The notes beneath the pieces were generated by a model that did no database searches, was not told the DNA's origin, and saw only the letters and a program-made list of their open reading frames with translations. From the NCBI GenBank assembly GCA_963576565.1, contig OY755038.1:12229756-12293755 (forward strand): a stretch of 64,000 nt of DNA, written 5' to 3'. The DNA comes from Aspidapion aeneum. Taxonomy: Eukaryota; Arthropoda; Insecta; Coleoptera; Brentidae. Each line of letters starts with the position of its first letter. The stretch's first letter is position 1. Made by a program: the position numbers and the translations under genes. Shown piece after piece: positions 12,707 to 18,700 of the stretch.

Positions 12707-15700
12707 CGGTTTCACAACGTTCTACGTCTTCCGATACCCAATCTCCACTCGTTTCTGTTTGCCCATAATTCATCATCTCGGTCTCTTATTCTTATTTCAC
12801 TGTCTATTCCTTCTCTCCAGCTTCTTCTCGGCCTTCCTCGTTTTCTTCGGCCAGTTGGTGTCCATTGTAATATTTGTTTAGGTAGTTTTCCATCATCCAT
12901 TCTTTGTAAATGTCCGTACCACTCCAGTTGTTTTGTTCTTATATCATCCACTAAAGTACGTTCACCCACTGTCATAATTTCTCTTATTCTTTGATTTGTA
13001 ACTCTTTCTCTTTTTGATTTCCCTGCTGCCCTTCTCCAATAGTCCATCTCCGTAGCGGAAAGCATTTTTTCTGTTCTATCCTTGATTGGCCATCCTTCTG
13101 AGCCGTATGTAATAATACTTTTTACAATGGTGTTATATATAAGCTTTTTGTTATGTTTTGATATACTTTGGTCCCAAATTATTCCATTTAATAAAGTTAT
13201 TGCTTTTCTTCCTTGTACGTTTCTATCTTTTATAGCTTTGTCTAGTGTTCTGTCAGCTGTAATTTTTAGACCTAAGTATTTATACTCATCACAGGACTGA
13301 TTTCGCTGCCCAGTATTTAAGATTAGATCCTGTTTCGTTCCACCAATACACATATACTCTGTCTTATTGATATTAACCTCTAGTCCCCACTTATTGTACT
13401 CTTCTATTAGTTTTCGTGTCATATATTCGAGGTCGTCATATTCCTGAGCCACCACTATCTGATCATCGGCGAAACATAAAGTATACAAGGTGGTTTCATC
13501 CATCCCATGTTTTGGCATTTTCTCTTCCAAACTTTAAGGACCTGTTCCAAATATATCTTGAAGAGCGTAGGCGAGGTACAGCAACCTTGTTTAAGACCTT
13601 TATTTACTTGAAAGCCTTTGGTTAGTTTTGCTTTTATTTTTACTATTGCGGTATAACTCTTTGATGACCTTAATTAGTTGTACGCTTATGTCAAAAACGC
13701 ACAGTTTATGTTACGCGGATTACCGAAACATACACAGCAGCCATAGAGGCTCAAACCGATTCAAATGTGAAATCTATTTTCAAAACAAGGTATGAGAACT
13801 TGGAAGAGTTTTATGATGAGTTTAAAAAACTGCACAATGACGTCATTAGCCTAGTGGAGAACGATGACGAATATAAAGTTCAAGATAAGGTGCGAGAAGA
13901 CACAGACAATTTTTATTTTCAAACTAAAAGTATTTTCAATCAACTTTTTCCAGAACAAAATTATTTACAAGGCAATTTTGTATCTTCAAAATCAAACAAA
14001 CAGTCATGAATACAAGGATTTATTAAAATTGGATGTCCCATGTTACGATGGCACTTTATTAAAGTGGGTCACTTTTTATGATATGTTTTGCTCATTAGTG
14101 CACAACACTAATATGCCTCCAGTAAGGAAATTTAGACATTTAATTTCATATTTAAGAGGTGAACCACTCAGTTTAATAAAACACTTGCCTATTAATGATA
14201 ATAATTACAATATTGCTTTTCAAACACTAGTAGATCGATACCAAAGTCTTTTCCAACGCTTTCCAAAGTAGATTAAGTGGTATACTATCATATGCCTTCT
14301 GCAAATCGACGTAAAGCAGATGCAGCTCTTGTCCGTATGCCATTTTCTTGTCAATAACTTGGGTTATACAAAAGAGATGATCTGAAGTCGATCTACCCGC
14401 CCTGAAACCGGCTTGTTCTTTTGCCTCCATATCTTTATATTCGCTCTCCACTTTATTTCTTATTATTTTGCCATATATTATAATACACTAAAACATGAGT
14501 AAAACCTTTGTCCAAAATGTAGACCTATTCTATAAAGTTCTCACGCTTTAGTAAATACTTGGGTAACCAGTGTTTTTTATTAGAGAAGGGGCTCCAAAGA
14601 CAGCCCTAATGTCAGCCTTAGGACGCCTACATCTACAAGTAGGAAACATACCTGGGGCAGAGACGTGCTTTGAAGAAGCTGCTCAATTGGGTAAGTAACT
14701 AGGTTGTCGTCTTCCGAATCTACTAGCGCTGATATTTCGAGAAAACTTTTTATAGGAAAATCGGGCTTCGGGAGAACACTTGAGAATTTACCTAAAATAC
14801 TTTTTATTTTGTACCTACCAGAAAAGTTAATTTTTTTGACGAAATCCTTAGTAGAAAAATTTCTGCACAATATAGATCGCTTTTGCTTCCCTCTTTAGTC
14901 TCATAAATAATAAAACAGGTTTAGAGACAAAAGACGCTAGCCCTACCAAGTCGACTTCCAATCCCTGACTTGGCATGCGTAGATCTACCAATATTATTTA
15001 CCTCATGTATTAGAATAGATGTACAGGGTGATTTTCACTTGAATGATCCTAACCACATGAAAATAGAAAGTTTCAAAAACCTAACCTAACGAAACCTAAT
15101 CAGATCTAACCGAACCGAACCAAAGCAAACTAAACCAATATTTTTTTTCAAAAAAAAACTTTCCTGACTTCCTACCCGGGATCCTAGAGGATGTGAATCC
15201 GAACCGGACCGTACCGAACCGAACCTATCCAAACCTAACCCTACCCAACTAAACCTAATTAGCAGTATGTGTTGTAGTTTAGTTTGGTTAGGTTTGGTTC
15301 AGTTTAGTTAGGTTCGGTTTGGTTCGGTTCGGATTCACATCCTCTAGGATCCCGGGCAGGAAGTCAGGAAAGTTTTTTTTTTGAAAAAAATTATTGGTTC
15401 AGTTTCCTTTGGTTCGGTTAGATTTGATTAGGTTTTGTTAGGTTAGGTTTTTGAAACTTTCTATTTTCATGTGGTTAGAATAATTAAAGTGAAAATCACC
15501 CTGTATTCATCTATTATAATACATGAGGTAAATAATATTGGTAGATCTGCGCATGCGAAGCCAGGGATTGAAAGTGGACTTGGTAGCGCTAGCGTCTTGT
15601 GGTTTAGAGTACCGGTCATTTTTTTAATTAAAAGTAACATTTTTAAGTTCTCACTGCGAGATGTTAGACCCTTATTGAAATAACGCCAGCCATTATTTTG

Positions 15701-18700
15701 ACAGGTTTAGATTGTAGGCTGACAGTTGATCTTTCAAAAAGCACACATGACAAAGTCGAATTTAATAATAAGTCGTTTTTTGATTAATTAAATTAATAAA
15801 TAGGAAACTCGGTTATTATTGTGCTATTTTTTTTAAGCTCCTAAAAATGGTGTTATCAATTTTTTGCCATTCCACTTAGTTTTTATTGTACAGGGGCTAT
15901 TTTAAAAGATCGTTATTTTAACAAACCTTTATACCTTGCTTATTTTACAAAGATATTTTTACAGAAGGTGTAGTTTTTGACATTTAAAATAAAAAAAATT
16001 AAATGCGGACCTAGATTTTTTTTTACTGTTTGTGCTAAAATCATAAAATTAAAAAATATGTTTTTTGTGCCATTTAAACAAATAATTTTTGTTATAAGTA
16101 TGTCAATATCAAAATGTAATGCTAAAACTTTTTCCTCAAAAAAGTTTTTTATAAAAATGTTTTTACAGAATTAAAATAAGAAACATATACAGAATTTTCG
16201 AAATAACGATATTGGGATATTTTTAAATATCGTCAATCTAAAAATACTTCATAACTCGCTTATTTTGCAAGATATTTAAATTCTGTAAAAACATTTTTGT
16301 AACAACTTTTTTGAGAAGAAAAATGACGTCAAAATCTTAACATAACAGTTGGCTTTTGACATCCATTATTAAAAGACAGGTAATTATTTTTTCTTGTCAA
16401 AAAAACAAAATTTTTAAAATTTAAAGCAATTTTTTTTTAAATTACTTATTTCAAAAATTTGATACCGTAATTTTTTTCCTCAAGACACGTTAACATGAAC
16501 ATGTTTTTACTTTTAAAATAAGCAGGATTTAAAGATTTGTGGAAATTACGATCTTTTCAAACGGCCCTGTATAATTCTGTACAATTGTGTCAAAAAATAA
16601 AAAAAAATGTTAGATGAATTCGCAAAGCCCGATTTTGTTTTTATAAAATAGTAAATAAAAACTGTAGGTCCTTAATAACAATTTTACTTTTTTCATTTAG
16701 TAAGTCTATAGTGTATGACATATTTATTTTTTATTATTTTAATGTTTTTTTATTATTATTATATAGCCGGTCCCACTGGTGTAAGAGAACTTGTAGACCA
16801 GGGCCTATTAGCCATTGCTCAGGGGAAATATGACGACGCATACTTGTATTTCCAACAGGCCAGTCAGTTTGAACCGTCCAATATTATGGTAAGAAAAAGA
16901 AATCTGTACTTCTTATAACTAATATTCGAAATAGTATATTATATACCAAGGGATACTTTTATTACTTTAAACGTTTTTACAAGTTTTTTCCATTTTCTTA
17001 GAGTTTTAGATAAATTGAGGCTACTGATAATGGGTGCTGCACTCTCAGCGCATTATCAGTTACCTTAGGATAAATGTAGTTTAATTTCTTTAAAAAAATG
17101 CATAAGCGGCTACGTCAACACAAGATCATGGCTTTGTCTTTCAAAAGTTCCAAAATACAAAGATTTTTTAAAATTTAAATTTAAAACATAAAAATTAACC
17201 TCAATTTTGACAACGTCACGGCATTGACAAATTGTCAACGTCATTTGAAAGCAATCCTTTTTAAATTTTATTAAAAGCGTCTCCATTTTTAATCCAAGCC
17301 ATATGTTTGTACAAGGCCAACACAAAAATAGAGGCCACGACCCTGAAAAAATCAGCTGTTCTCCCGGGGCTGAATTTTACATTGGGTCTTATGGGAGGTC
17401 AGACGTTTTTTTATGGTATTTTTAAAATGGCACTACAGATTTCCGCAAAATTTCAGTGAAATATTCTCAGACACCATTCCGATATACCACCAAAGGTTTG
17501 TAAGGAAGCAACATGATTAAAAGGTTAAAATCTTCAAGATTTTCTTATTTTGAATTCAAATTACCCGCCATGTACCACATGCCAATTTTTATATGTGACA
17601 TGTATTTGACTTTGTCATATGTGATTGTCACATTCGCTTCTGCTTTAAACTTAATTTTTGTGTGAGCTAATGAAGCGGCTATGAAAAATTAGGGCTTACT
17701 ATACATTTTAAAAAAATTGCTCTGCCAGAATAAAGTAAAAACAATCTCAAAAACGGCTTTATTTTTTAAAAAATCAAATATCCATGAACCGTCATTCCAA
17801 CTTCAATATTTTAAAGACAATCAGATGTGTCGTAACGTGACCATCAAAAAAAAATCAGCCCCGGATGTGACGTCAACAAAGTGGAGGATCGTGGCCCGTC
17901 CATTTTGATAGCCCTGGTCCAACTTATACCCATTTGTAATGACGTCATTTTTGTTTATCTTTGTTTAGTATATTATAAACAGCGGTGACAATAAACTTTA
18001 AAAAAAAAGTAATGTCTATGATTCAGATAGATAGGTAATTGGTTCTGTGAAGTATCCGTCACTGTCAATAAAAAAACATTGATTGGCAAAAATATCTACG
18101 CCATACGTTTTTTTCTCAACTGGTGACGTCATTACAAATGCGTATATGTTAGACTATAGCAGTCATTTTCCATTAGTGGTTTGAATACGGTTTAGCAGTA
18201 CAGATATATTTAAGACGCACGTCGGTATGGACGGCTAAACAAGGCCAACACAAAAATAGAGACCACGACCCTGAAAAAATCAGCTGTTCTCCGGAGGCTG
18301 ATTTTTACATTGGTTCTTATGGGAGGTCAGACGTTTTTTATGATATTTTCAAAATGGCACTACAGATTTCGGCGAAATTTCAGTGAAATATTCTCAGACA
18401 CCATCCCCATATTCCACCAAACTTTTGTAAGGATGCAAGATGATTAAAAGGTTAAAATCTTCAAAATTTAGCATTCCTTATTTAGAATTCAAATTACCCG
18501 CCATGTACCACATGCCAACTGTTATATTTGACATGTATTTGACTTTGTCATCTGTGTTTGTCATATTCGCTTCTGATTTAAATTTAATTTTAGTGTGAGC
18601 TAATGAAGCGGCTCTGAAAAATTAAGGATTACTATACATTAAAAAAAAATTGTTCTTCAAGAATATAGTAAAAACCATCTTAAAACCGACTTTATTTGAA

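Larger units (their letters stand above)
12661..14478 (-). mobile_element. RTE-like LINE copy with AT tail, split by a foreign gag fragment
   Basis: Same family as 6030-7962, read on the minus strand. The 3' tail is an (AT)n run at 12661-12702. The RT C-terminal half at 13530-12712 is open for 272 codons (FADDQIVVAQ, NKTEYM, RRKRGRPRRSW, GIGRRRTL). The RT N-terminal piece at 14475-14246 carries AGFRAGRSTSDHLF and YVDLQKAYDSI. Between them lie 554 bases of unrelated sequence (13692-14245). There is also a small deletion just after, relative to the first copy. It is 5'-truncated at about 14478. Confidence 0.8.
17220..18232. repeat. Older dispersed repeat split by two nested elements
   Basis: 17220-17311 and 18151-18232 together match, in reverse, the continuous sequence 33845-34025 (AATCCAAGCCATA, CAAATGACGTTGACAA; CTGTACTGCTA, AATGGAAAATGACTGCTA). 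Between them sit the 605-bp element 17312-17916 and the small MITE 17921-18150. This gives an insertion order: the older repeat first, then the two inserts. Confidence 0.55.
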
